Assembly (NCBI GenBank): GCA_026008535.1
Contig: BRKX01000006.1
Span: 42,706,664-42,770,663, forward strand
DNA: 64,000 nucleotides
Source: Perilla frutescens
Lineage: Eukaryota; Streptophyta; Magnoliopsida; Lamiales; Lamiaceae
Direction: 5' to 3'
Shown here: positions 23,026 through 34,044 of the stretch, in pieces
Layout of the letters: every line of letters begins with the position of its first letter
Numbering within the stretch: the first letter of the stretch is position 1
Made by a program: the position numbers and the translations under genes
Notes under the pieces: generated by a model
The model's database searches: none
Seen by the model: only the letters and a program-made list of their open reading frames with translations
What the model was told of the DNA's origin: nothing

Positions 23026-24779
23026 AGCATATAAAAAAAAAACCAAAAGTGGGGTAGCTATCTAGTCTCAATATTTTGCATGGGTACGGTACGGGATGAT
23101 ATATATCATTTTTAATTTCTACTACCAACATTTTAAAATTTGATTCGATTAATCTGAAATAAATTGGAGAGGTGCTATGATTCTTAGTATGTATGTAGGA
23201 ATTATGATGTGTTGCATGCAAAGGAGACGTAGCCACGTGTCGAGAGATGGGACGAAGGAAGTTAGGTGTTCCCAAACCTCCCAACAAAAGAGTGGGCCCC
23301 TCCAATATTCAACCAAAACAAAAACTACACGTCCTACGCTAACCAACTCTCCACAAGTATCACATTCTTTCCTTTGCCCTTCACATTCCAAATCCATTTT
23401 CCCTTTCTCTTACTTCTCCTTTTCCTTTTTTTCAACTATATATACTACTTTTTAAGTTTTAACTAGGTTGGGCATTACCGGCCAGAAGACAGTGTCCGTG
23501 AAATTCGAACTTTTTACCTACATAATCAATCACTCTATCAGTAAATCATTTATGAACAGGTATTTTTATTGGCACTACTCGCATTTTCTAAAATAACTAC
23601 AAATCAATAAAGTCAAGTGATCGATATTTTATGTCGATATGAATAACTTAATTAAACATGTTGATCTTGATGTTGGTGCATTTTACAAAATGCAAACAGT
23701 AGTGACCCTAAGGGCCGCATGAACTCTTATATTGAAAACTGATCGAGTTTGTTATTGCAAAACTAATATACTCCTATATTAATTGAAATAACTGCATGTG
23801 ACACCGAAGATATCAAAATTATATTAATTCTAAATTCTGATTGTCCCTTCAGATAAATTGGCTATAACCTCAGTTTTGTATCTATTGACTCTTCTGAAAA
23901 GGCAGAGGCTGGCTTGGGAAACAAAAATTGGGAAATCAACTCGATAGTAGTAGTTATAGTTCAGTTGCTACGACAATCTAATTAAAACTGCAATAATTGT
24001 AGCAACAATCTAAAAAATCAAATTATTCGAACTAATCAATTAATAATATTTCTGTGTTTAATTGTATTTTGATTTGTGAATGTTGGAAGAATAAATAACG
24101 AGAGATTATTAAGTAAAGGAAAGCCTATGTAGCTATGTATAAAAATGAGTGGCGAAATATTGAGCAAGAGATCGACATAGAATTAATAACATTAAAAGGA
24201 AGAGAGAAAAAAAAAAGAATGCATTCATGTACTTAGAAATTGTAACGTCGTATTCAGTGAGGTTGGAAAATCTCAACCACTGGAGTCACGCCTGCATGCA
24301 CATATCCATAATTAATGTAATATTTGTATCTAGTCAACACCCAATCTAATCAAATTATTAATGCTGATAAAAGCTTTTACCTAAAACAGTTAATATAGAT
24401 CATGTACAACTTAGCTAGGCCGACGGACTCCTGCAACTTCTTCATTTTTTTTTTATTTTTTATTTTTTGCAGTTTTAACAATCTCAATTACTTTTCGGCA
24501 AGATTTTTGGAGCCATGCGTTCCTGAATGAAATTTTGGCCAACCAGGCATCATTTCCCTTGATTGAATGAGGGAAAATTTTGGGTTCGAGGAGACGAACA
24601 TTTTGGATAGGAATCAACCGCGAATACCGACTAACAATAAAGAATTTGGCTATATTAATGAAAACCTAATTTAATTACGAATACTTTTTAAAGATCATGC
24701 AAAAATTGCAAAATATGGTAAACATTATATAGTATATATACAAACCCGTCAACAAAATAAGAAGAGAAGGTATTCCCTG
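23026..24779. other. Intergenic; promoter-like patch at about 23210-23460
   Basis: 23228-23240 has GCCACGTGTCG (G-box/ABRE-like core ACGTG) and 23293-23299 has GGGCCCC. A pyrimidine-rich stretch (23370-23435) precedes a TATATATA at 23437. No start codon with a meaningful frame follows, so it may be a relic or moved promoter. The rest (23460-24779) shows no gene. Confidence 0.35.
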
Positions 24780-25330
24780 TACAAGGTTTTAGGTCGGACT
24801 AGGTGCGGCAGGCGCGTGGCACCCACGCACGGTGCGTGGGCATCACGCGTCTGTCGTTTTTTTTTTGGACGTTTTTTCTCCTTTTTCCCCCTTTTTCTAT
24901 TTGATTTTTTGTTTGTTCCTTTTCTTTTGTTCCCAAAAATTTTATACCCTAAAATAACATTAGTGAACCCTAAAATTAAAATAAATTAATTTAATTTATT
25001 TGAAATGAATATGAATTTATATCCTAAAATGAAATTTAAAAATACAAAATAAATCCCTAAACCCCCCCCCCCCCCCCCAAAAAAATATTCTGAAAAACAC
25101 AAAATAAATCCCTAAAAACACCCCTAAAAACCCTAAAAAATGTAAAATAAACCCCTAAAAACACCCCCTAAAACCCCTAAATAACACAAAATAAACCCCA
25201 AAAATCCTAAAAAACACAAAATAAACCCCAAAAAAACCCTAAAAACACAAAATAAATCCCTAAAAAAATCTTGAACCTTAAAAACCATGAACTCTAAAAA
25301 AAACCCTGAATTCCTAAACTCTAAACATTA
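24780..25330. repeat. GC-rich hairpin patch and CCCTAAA-like minisatellite
   Basis: 24800-24860 is unusually GC-rich with a perfect 8-bp stem (CCCACGCA/TGCGTGGG). 25030-25325 repeats CCCTAAAAACACAAAATAAA-type units of about 20-26 bp many times, including a 16-base C run at about 25063-25078. The units contain the plant telomere heptamer CCCTAAA, but not in perfect tandem. Confidence 0.6.
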
Positions 25331-27042
25331 ATTGGAATGGAAAAAAATCACAATTTGAACTACATAAAGTAGTATAAGATAACTACCAGAAGCCTTACTT
25401 TTTAAGATACAGGTGATACTTTTCGAATTTTGAATGATACTTTTTAGTGTTGCAGATAATACTGATTTTACCGAAATTTTTGTTTTCCTGTGTGAGTTGA
25501 CCCGCAGGTTGACCCTATCCGTCTTAAATAAGTTTATTTATAACTGGTGCATGAAAGTGTTTGCCAAATAAGAAATACTTGTTAGGAAACCGATTATTCA
25601 GCACGCTGCGGCGCTGATTCAAAAAATTGTACCGAAGTTTTGAACTTTTTATAACATATTAATATTATTTAGAAGTGACATATTTTGAAACAATTATTGG
25701 CATGCTTTTATCAAAATTTACCGCTTTAATTAATTTGATCATATTTGCATTATTAATAGTAAAAAGTGTCTATTTTTAGCAAGTGGTATAGCTTGTAAAC
25801 TATATATATACTAGTATAACTTTTGATTGGATATATGACGGCGTAGTAAGTTGTCGTTTTAGTAATGTCGCTTTTAACTTGAAATTACTCTTCAAAAATT
25901 CAAAACTAAATTAAGATTTCAATTAATTCCGTCTATATGCACTGTAATCTAATTAACATGATAAAATTGACGGGCTCTATCGGCTCCATATAATAGTTAT
26001 TTTATACAATCTTGATTATATTTTGCAAATTATGAAATGAAGTAAGATATTGAGAATAATAGAAAGAAAGAACCACATATACATATCACAGAGAATTACC
26101 ACTTTTTTTTAAGACATAGATGAAATATATTGATTAATCCAACTCCCTCAACCACACTGAAAAAAGTTATTATTCCACATCAAGATGCCATGATAAGTTG
26201 CACCAACATGTGCAAGTGTGGCACGGAGAATTGCCACTTGATGTGCTTAAAATTCAAGCGAAAACTGGATAATTGACTGTTGACATTTTTTTTTACATTA
26301 ATACAGAATTTTGACATGACGTTTAAAATGCTGAAATTACAACACTGTCTTTTACGGCTAAAGCCACATAGCTTTACCAATGAGATGACCGCTGAAAAAA
26401 ATGGAAATGTTGCAATTGAAAAAAATGAAAAAGTTGTGTTGTAATTACAACGTTATAAAAATTGTGCTGTACTTGTAGATTATAGCCATTAATCAAATAA
26501 ATCATCATTTAATTACTTAGGAAGGGCTTATCCTAAAAAAAGTGAAAAAAATATGTAATCTACGTACACAATTTTCTTTATGACAATTTGTTTCCATTGG
26601 TTTTTTTTTTTTTTCTTTTTGTCAAATTAGATTAGGGAGGAAAAGAATTAATGTCAGAATTTAAATTTACTATCTAGATTACATCACCAAAAAAGATTGC
26701 AGAACTCGGATGTCCTTAAAAAGACTTGTTGCCGCTCAACTTAACCATAAATTAAATTAATATATAGTCTTTTTCGAATACTCAAACTTAATTGGAGAAT
26801 TCCGTAATTTCTTCAATAACTTTTTGTGCTTCAAAATAAACTTGTTCGTGGCATATATCCAACCCTAAAATTAATATACTATATATTTTGAGTTTCGAAG
26901 ATTTTTCATTTCATTATTCTATTTGTTTTTATTTAAAAAATTACGTATATAAGACCAAATTAAAATTTCAGCCATAGATGGTTGAACAAATATTAAGAGC
27001 CTGAGACCAACAGCCGTCCAAAAGAATAAACAAATATCAAAT
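25331..27042. other. Intergenic, nothing recognised
   Basis: AT-rich, with no domain-bearing frame. The 66-codon minus-strand frame at 26180-26380 has no recognisable feature. Confidence 0.5.
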
Positions 27043-27412
27043 GGGATCCTCTATTCCAAATTTGATGTTTCAATCGGTGTTCCACGATTAAATTTATGAA
27101 GTTTTCTTCCATTTTTTCATCATTTTTAATTTATCATGTTTTAGTTTAATTTTATGATTGTTTTTAGGGTTCACTCCACCCAATTATGGTTTATAATTAT
27201 TTTTAATATTTAATTTTCATAGAAATGATTATTATGGTTGATTATTTTAAAAATATGATATATAATTTTTAAAATTTCAATCTTTTGTTGATAGATATGA
27301 CTAGATCGATTATGTTATAATTAATTTTTATTTTTGTAATATCTATTATTAAATTTGTGAATTCAATTGTGGAATACGGGTTGGAACACCAAACCTTGAA
27401 TAGAGGATCTCA
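27043..27412. mobile_element. AT-rich MITE, best-kept family copy
   Basis: The ends GGATCCTCTATTC (left) and GAATAGAGGATCTC (right) are inverted repeats, followed inward by GATGTTTCAA and, on the minus strand, TTTGGTGTTCCAA. The internal text GGGTTCACTCCACCCAATTA is shared with 55679-55970. Confidence 0.65.
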
Positions 27413-28311
27413 TCTCAACAAATAATAGTAAAAATATTGCATAAGAGGTAGACAATGCATTTCCGGCCGGGTCGATCATATCGTGTAAATTAAGTACCGG
27501 TCTAGTTGGTATAATGAACGACTTTGTAATTAAAACATCATACATTCGAACCCGCAAACACTTTGTTGAGAAATAACATATAATATGTTCATAAATAATC
27601 GTTGTGGATAGCTAAAAAAATTAAAAACAATAAATGTTTATCTGATCGACGTACGCAGCAAGGTAGGAGATAAAAAGAAGAGGCCATTTTTGTTTGACTA
27701 GTTAAGGTTGAAAGATTGAATTGCAACTCCTCTTCTTTCAAGTAAATTAAGGAATTAATCAACTAATTAGTAATACGATAATCACCGCATAAAAATGGTC
27801 AACATCGCTAATATAGTGTCTTAATTAGTTCGCAATATATATAATTAATTTGTTAAGGCTATTATACTTGGCGTCAGAATCATCTAGTTTCTTTGAACAA
27901 TAATTGTTAATGCCGACCATTTTTGACAGTGATTTATGTATTATTGATTGGTTTCCTCTTGATTGCTTGAAGCCAACACATGCAATTGTTACACGAAGCA
28001 AATATTTTGCTTAAAAACTTTGGTATTAAATATTATATATAATGTGACGGAGCTATCAATATTTTTTAGGGGCCCAATTAATAATAATATACAAATATGT
28101 AAAAAGTTAAAAATAAATATTAAAGTTAATTACATTATCACTAAAATTATAATACCACCGTAATTATATCCCAACATTATTCTTAATTAATTACATGTTC
28201 ACAAAATGAGATATGTTTCTATAAAAAAATGTCCATAATTAAATAGGAAACGGAAGGTTCCAATTTACATTAGCAATTATGGAAGCTCAATAAGTCAATA
28301 TCTATACGCAA
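27413..28311. other. Intergenic, nothing recognised
   Basis: AT-rich, with no gene or repeat that I can name. Confidence 0.5.
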
Positions 28312-28363
28312 AATCATGTGATAGACAACGGTTCTATTATAAACCGTTCTCTATCACATGATT
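28312..28363. other. Near-perfect short hairpin
   Basis: The arms 28312-28333 and 28342-28363 (AATCATGTGATAGA and AACGGTT parts) pair at 21 of 22 positions around an 8-base loop. It may be part of a degraded CACTA-type subterminal region, since AACGGTT-type text also marks the ends at 57245-62264. Confidence 0.6.
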
Positions 28364-28636
28364 TAACAATTATATTTTAGATAACAGATATTTCACAATA
28401 GACAACAGTAGTGATATTTACTGTTATAAAATTTTATTATTCTTCTTCTTTTGCTTTTTTCATAACATTTTAGATTGCAATCATTGTCTTTTAACAATTT
28501 TTTTCAATCTTAGTTATTATTTTTTTACTTTCAAATTTGAGATTCGCAATATTTTATATTTTATATTTTATATTTTTATGTACAGATAAATATGTAATAT
28601 TCTACATTTGTCATCTAAAAAATAGTTTTGATTTAA

Positions 28637-28639
<3 letters not shown>

Positions 28640-28684
<45 letters not shown>
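28640..28684 (+). repeat. AAT microsatellite
   Basis: About 15 consecutive AAT/ATA units. The frame over it is low-complexity. Confidence 0.95.
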
Positions 28685-29059
28685 TTGCGATAATGCATTT
28701 TTTTCTATTTCAATTTCATTATTTTTTAAAATATACACGAACTTTGGGGTCATTTTGGTTTTTCACACGATTTTGAAAATGTAGTTTCAATAACACGAAC
28801 TTAACCTCTGTTTGGTTTTTCACATGATTTTCAAATTCCGGCAAATGGAATCTGACGTGGCAGCCGGAACTGCCACGTGGCAGTCGGAGATGCCACGTGT
28901 ACATCTACGTGGATATCAAATTGTCTTAAAATACACAAACTTTTGACTGATTTTGGTTTTTCACACAAATTAAAAAATATTAATTTTAGTTTTTTTTTTT
29001 GCTTTTTTTGTGTAATACAGAAAATTCGTCGATTATTACTATAGAGTTGTTGTAGTAGA

Positions 29060-29664
29060 TGTAGATCCGGAAATCTGCAATTAATTGATTCAGTCCGGAG
29101 CAGCGGCCAATCTGTGAAATAAAATCGGAAAACACCGTAAGAGCCAAAGACCGTCGAGGGGTTGATGATCGTTGGGCCTCCGACGCTCAAGTCAGGAAAA
29201 GAAGAAGTGTAGAAAGAAACAAAATACGGAATAATTAAATAATTAAGGTGCTTAATGACGATAATCTTTATCCAGAACGTCTATCTAGAGAAATGCCGTT
29301 CGATCCTGGAAGAATGTAGGAAAAAGGCCGGATGTTGAATCGCCGGGGTGGAATTAACCAAGAAAATTGTGAGCTCCGTATTCTTAGGGTGTGATGTGAA
29401 GCTTGTGGGTATTTCAGCGTACCTCTCAAATGAGGAGGGAGGCCTCCTTTTAAAGGTGGAGGTAGCAGCTAGGGTTCGTGAGGATCGCGGAGGAGGTTGA
29501 AAGACGTGTCGACTCCTCTGAACCCGTCAACCTTACCGGATAAGGCGGAACTGATCGTTAATTCAAATTTTAAATTGAATGCTTATGTATTGGAATACCG
29601 ATTATATGCTATCATTTAACCCTTCTGGGCCAGCATATCGGATTGACGAAAAATGACCACTACA
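29060..29664 (-). repeat. 3' LTR of the Tat element
   Basis: 605 bp from TGTAGATCCGG to CACTACA as read on the plus strand. The flank on the plus-strand left is GTAGA. The purine-rich CAATGAGGGGCTAAC read on the minus strand just inside (29665-29680) is the likely polypurine tract. Confidence 0.93.
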
Positions 29665-29820
29665 GTTAGCCCCTCATTGTCTAGGTTTCAGCATGGGAGC
29701 TGGACAATGAATAGTAATGCAAATAAACAGGTAATGACATAAGACGTTCGTCGTGAGGCCGAACATCGAGCCCACGCAAAAATTAGAAAAGATCACCCCA
29801 GTACATGAAAATGACCCTAG

Positions 29821-30178
29821 AGGTCGAACACCTAAGCTTTGAGCGCAAGCTGTAAGGTAGGACGATCGAGGCTTTGAAAGCAAACCATAAGATCGAACAC
29901 CGAAGCCCCGAATATGGGTTATGAAGCTGAACGACCCAAGTCATAAAATAACCTAGAGGTCGAACGCCTTAGCTTTGAGCGCAAGCTGTAAGGTAGGACG
30001 ATCGAGGCTTTGAAAGCAAACCATAAGATCGAACACCGAAGCCCCGAATATGGGCTATGAAGCTGAATGACCCGAGTTATAAAATAACTTAGAGGTCGAA
30101 CGCCTAAGCTTTGAATGCAAGCTGCAAGGTAGGACGACCAAGGCTTTGAATGCAAACCGTAAGACCGAACACCATAAA
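29821..30178. repeat. 136-bp tandem repeat, about 2.6 copies
   Basis: AGGTCGAAC(A/G)CC followed by AGCTTTGA(G/A)(C/T)GCAAGCTG recurs at 29821, 29957 and 30093, an exact 136-bp period. It lies in the gypsy element between the antisense gene and the 3' LTR. Short minus-strand frames over it (29674-30366) repeat one peptide and are not taken as genes. Confidence 0.85.
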
Positions 30179-30329
30179 TCCAATATTGTTTGCCATAAAT
30201 CATTATTGTTTGCCTGACGCACACGGGGGTGTTCGGGGGCAACGCCCCCGACTTTTACGGTATATATCAATTTATGCTTGCATTTTAACTTCGGGACCAT
30301 CTTCGAGGGTCCACGAGATCGACCTTGAA

Positions 30330-30547
30330 GCTTCTGAGAGGCATCGACCTTAGGGTCGATAATCAACGGAGAAAATCACACCAAGGTCGACTTTTAACCC
30401 ATAGACCTTAGGATCGACCATTACTCCTTTCAAAACAGTCGACCCTAGGGTCGATTATTATTTCTTCCAAAATAGTCGACCCTAGGGTCGATATTTCTTC
30501 CAAAACAGTCGACCCTAGGGTCGATTATATATATATATATATATATT
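30330..30547. repeat. Repeated 16-bp palindrome with TA run
   Basis: The perfect palindrome TCGACCCTAGGGTCGA occurs at 30439-30454, 30476-30491 and 30509-30524, preceded by degenerate copies from about 30345. A TA run at 30526-30547 follows. The antisense gene starts 370 bp downstream, so these may be promoter elements (inference). Confidence 0.75.
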
Positions 30548-30915
30548 TTGTAACAGGATAAGTGTGATAATGAAGAATCCTTACGCAACTCAAATTTCTA
30601 TCCGAACTGGGCTTTGAAATAGGGCTTTTCTTCTTGCTTGGGGATCAAGACTCCACCCTAGCTACGTCACCTGCTACTTCTATAAGAAGGAGAAAATTTT
30701 CTTCTGATGTAGACGCTCAAGACCATCTTCATCGTTATTTCTGAGTTTCAAGCCCGTAGAGACATCAAGATAATTGGTAAGTTGTCGTCTTTTTTATTTT
30801 TGGTCTTGATTTGTGTGAGTTTATTTATTTTCTGGATTGTGAACCCGAGAATAAGTGGAAACCCAAAACCCTCAAAATAAATAAGAAATAAGATGATGGA
30901 TATCTGCAGTGCGAT

Positions 30916-32919
30916 ATGGAGATGCCTAAGACTGGGAACCCCGAGGCGGAAGGTTCGAAAAAATCAAAGATTCTGAAGAAAAATTCGGGGTCTATGGAAT
31001 GCGGTGAGATCTGGAACTTAAGAGATGTATCTGATTCTGAGGACGAGGGCTCAAATTCAGGGTCTGACAGTACTGATGATACTGATAATACAATTGCTGA
31101 GGACGAGGACGTGGTCATTCATCAGATAGAGAATTTAAGTGAGAAGGTCGATGGTTCTGACAATACAGATAAAATCGCAGATGGCTCCCATAGATCTTTA
31201 GGGTTCAAGGTAGAAACAGTGCCGTCTACAATCAACCAAAGTTATCTAAAAAACTTAATACAATCTTATGGGGTCGCTTGTCAACTGAAGGTGAGGGTCC
31301 TAAAGTCTTCGGAAAGAGCTTGTTGGCCTCCACAGGATTCTGTTGCGTTTTATGCTGATGTCTTTAAGAGAGGGGTTCGATTACCCTTACATAACTTCTT
31401 TAGGAAGGTCGCAGCCAGTTATAGGATTTCTCCTGCCCAAATTTCTCCCAATGGTTATGGCCATATGGTGGGTATGCTATTGATATGGTATGACCTGAAG
31501 TTTGGTGAGCCGACGTTGGATGAGTGGCATTCGTTGTATAGGATCAGTAGAGTGCCGGATAATCCGGGCTTCTATTACTTCACTAGATGGACTGGCGGGT
31601 TCCCAGGGCTTGTGAAAGATTGTATCTCATCCTCCGGTGAATGGAAGCCTAAATGGTTTTGGGTAACATGTGGTGAATCCAGTGAAGAATGTCCACCTCG
31701 ATCTTTTAAATTGGCTTGTGCGTTTTTTCTTCATTAGTTTTTTCTTCATTAATTTGTGGGGATAGTACTTCACTTCTTTCTTATCGTTTTTAACTATCTT
31801 CATTTGTTTCTTTTGTAGCATTTTCCGAGAAACCTACGCCGCAGGGTGTCTCACTTGAGTGAATTGAGAGAGCCCTCCAAGTTCCTAAGGCTTATCGTTC
31901 ATTGAATATCTTATGAGCTAGAAGAACTGTTAGTGCTATCATGATGCCACCTCGTAGTACTCGTACCCTCCGATTGACAGAGATCAAAGCTAAGGCAGAT
32001 GAAGTCAAGGATAAATCGAATGGGAAAGGTGCTTTGGGGTCTGCAGCCCCGTCTGGGAGTCGGCGTTCCTCTGACGCCCCATCAAGTAAGAAGGCGAGGA
32101 CATCGGCCCCAGCTCCTAGTCCTACCCCACATGCCACACCTGCTCGAGAGAAACCAGATTTAGTGGTAGTTGAGGTGGGATTTAGTTCTCCCTCTGCTGC
32201 TGATGGGCCAGTGGGCCCGACGCTCGACAAATTAGGGAATGAGATAGTTCCTCGAAATTCAGCTACATTCAATCCCTCCAGCATTGTCTGGTCTAAAATG
32301 CAGAATGAGATGGTGGCGGTCGACATTGGCAATCTACAAGCGGCTGGATTGAAGTCTCAGATTGCTCGCGCACTCAACCATTCTGTTCAGGCATGTATCC
32401 AATAATAATAATTTTTTTTTACATATAATTTGACGTATTAATTTGTTTCAATTTTTGTGAATGTAGGTTACCATGGCACTATCGTGTGCTCGGGCAAATC
32501 TTGAAGCTGAGTCATCTTCAACCTCCAAGCTTGAGGCTGAGGTAGCTGCTTTGAAAACTGAAGTAGAAAAAGTCAGGAGGGGGAAAGCTGAGGCTGAGAA
32601 GAAGGCGGCAACGACATTGGAAGAATCCGAAACATACAAAAGTCGTCTGAGCAAAGTGAAGATTTCTCATTCCAAACTGCAGAAGGAGTTTGATGCTGCC
32701 AAGGACCATTATAAATCTGAATTGGCGGTTCGTGATAAGGCCCTTGATGCCGCTAAAAAAGGTGAGGGGATCGACCTCCAGAAAATAGCTGATTCTGAAG
32801 CTTTTCAATCAATTCGTGCTGACATGGAAATGAAGATAGCTGAAGGCTTAGTAGGAATGATCAAGGACAAGAATCCTGATCTTGATTTGTCTTTCCTTTA
32901 TGGCGACGATGCATCGTAG
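30916..32919 (+). CDS. Antisense gene of the Tat element: gypsy-type transposon domain plus coiled coil, multi-exon
   Basis: Three plus-strand open stretches read as exons of one gene. 30916-31721 starts MEMPKTGNPE, has an acidic Ser/Asp-rich region, then a domain like the putative gypsy-type transposon domain (VRLPLHNFFRKV, then NGYGHMVGML, then GFYYFTRWTG). A short exon near 31820-31915 may follow. 31941-32390 is basic and Ser/Ala/Pro-rich, like the linker of such proteins. 32467-32919 is a long coiled coil (ETEVEKVRRGKAEAEKKA-like heptads) ending DLSFLYGDDAS. Plausible acceptors are TTTTGTAG (31819) and AATGTAG (32466); the donor near 32390 may be GC. Antisense genes after pol are known in some Tat elements. 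Function is unknown. The exact joins are uncertain. Confidence 0.65.
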
Positions 32920-33369
32920 GGTGGTGGAGCTATACAGCGCATGGCTGATTTTTTTTTATTATTCGCATATTTGTCGTTCATTTAGACTTCTTGTTATTTC
33001 CGCCGATTTCGGTGTCGCAGTATATTTATGGTGATTCTCCACTTTATTTTATCGATGTTGAACTCTCGTTTAGAGTAGTGACATTCTGAATGACACTTCA
33101 TACTTGAGCTTTGTTTTTCTTCAACTTCGATGTTTGGAAGTTATACTTGCAAGTGCACGACATATATGTGAACGAGAGAATCTTAAAAACATATACGTAA
33201 AAATATATGTATTGATTGTTTTACATTTAATCTGATCGGTAGATTACAATTCTAGGATCTAAGGCTAGCATATGTATCCAAGTTATCTAAATCACAATTT
33301 GTTTTGAATCGAGGCTGAATTTGCATTAAGGTTGAACCATGCCTTAGAGATGTTGGTATTGAACATCGT

Positions 33370-33475
33370 TTGAGAATTTGTCGTCGAATGCATGTCAAGA
33401 TCTGACTTGAGTTGTCAACATTGTCATCGAATGCATGTCAAGATCTGACTCGAGTTGTCAACATTGATTTTCAAC
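33370..33475. repeat. Short direct repeat, about 46-bp unit, two copies
   Basis: TCGAATGCATGTCAAGATCT followed by GAC(T/C)(T/C)GAGTTGTCAACATTG occurs twice in a row. It is non-coding. Confidence 0.75.
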
Positions 33476-33492
33476 CTATAAGAAACAGGGTT

Positions 33493-34003
33493 AGATGGTC
33501 GATGGCTAAGCCATCGACCCTCCGACGCTCAAGTCAGTAACTGATGTAGGGAATAAGTTTGAAAATAATTCAAAGTAGTAAAAGGAAACAAACGAGAATG
33601 CGAACTCATTTCTTCAGGGTCGATGTTCACCCTAGGGGTTGCAAGGTCAGCCTTCATGGACTTCTCTATTGAGCCTCGGTTGTCGGTATTGAGTTTTAAT
33701 CTGCACGTAACATGACTAGATGGTCGATGGCAGAGCCATCGACCCTCCGACACTCAAGTCAGTAACTGAAGTAGGAAATCAATTTGAAAATTACTGAAAG
33801 TAGTAAAAGAAAATGAAATAGAAACGCAAACTCATTCTTTCAGGATCGATGTTCACCCTAAGGACTGCGGATCGACCTTAAAGGGGCTTCTCTACTGAAC
33901 CTCGGTTATCATGGTTGAGTTTCAACCTGCATGCAGCATGCCTAGATGGTCGATGGCATATCCATCGACCCTCTGACGCTCAAGTCAGTAACAGTTCGAA
34001 TAA
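33493..34003. repeat. 226-bp tandem repeat partly matching the LTR
   Basis: TAGATGGTCGATGGC followed by CCATCGACCCTC starts at about 33493, 33719 and 33946 (third copy partial). The part CTCCGACGCTCAAGTCAG also occurs in both LTRs (near 29177 and 39799). The array lies just 3' of pol on the minus strand, in the spacer between pol and the convergent antisense gene. Confidence 0.85.
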
Positions 34004-34044
34004 AGAAATAAACAACACAAAATTTGGAAAATTTACCTAAGGGT

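Noticed and set aside
25030..25325. True telomere
   Set aside because: The heptamers are not in perfect tandem and the context is ordinary intergenic sequence.
29674..30366. Minus-strand frames in the 136-bp repeat
   Set aside because: The peptide repeats with the DNA unit, lies outside gag-pol, and resembles nothing I know.
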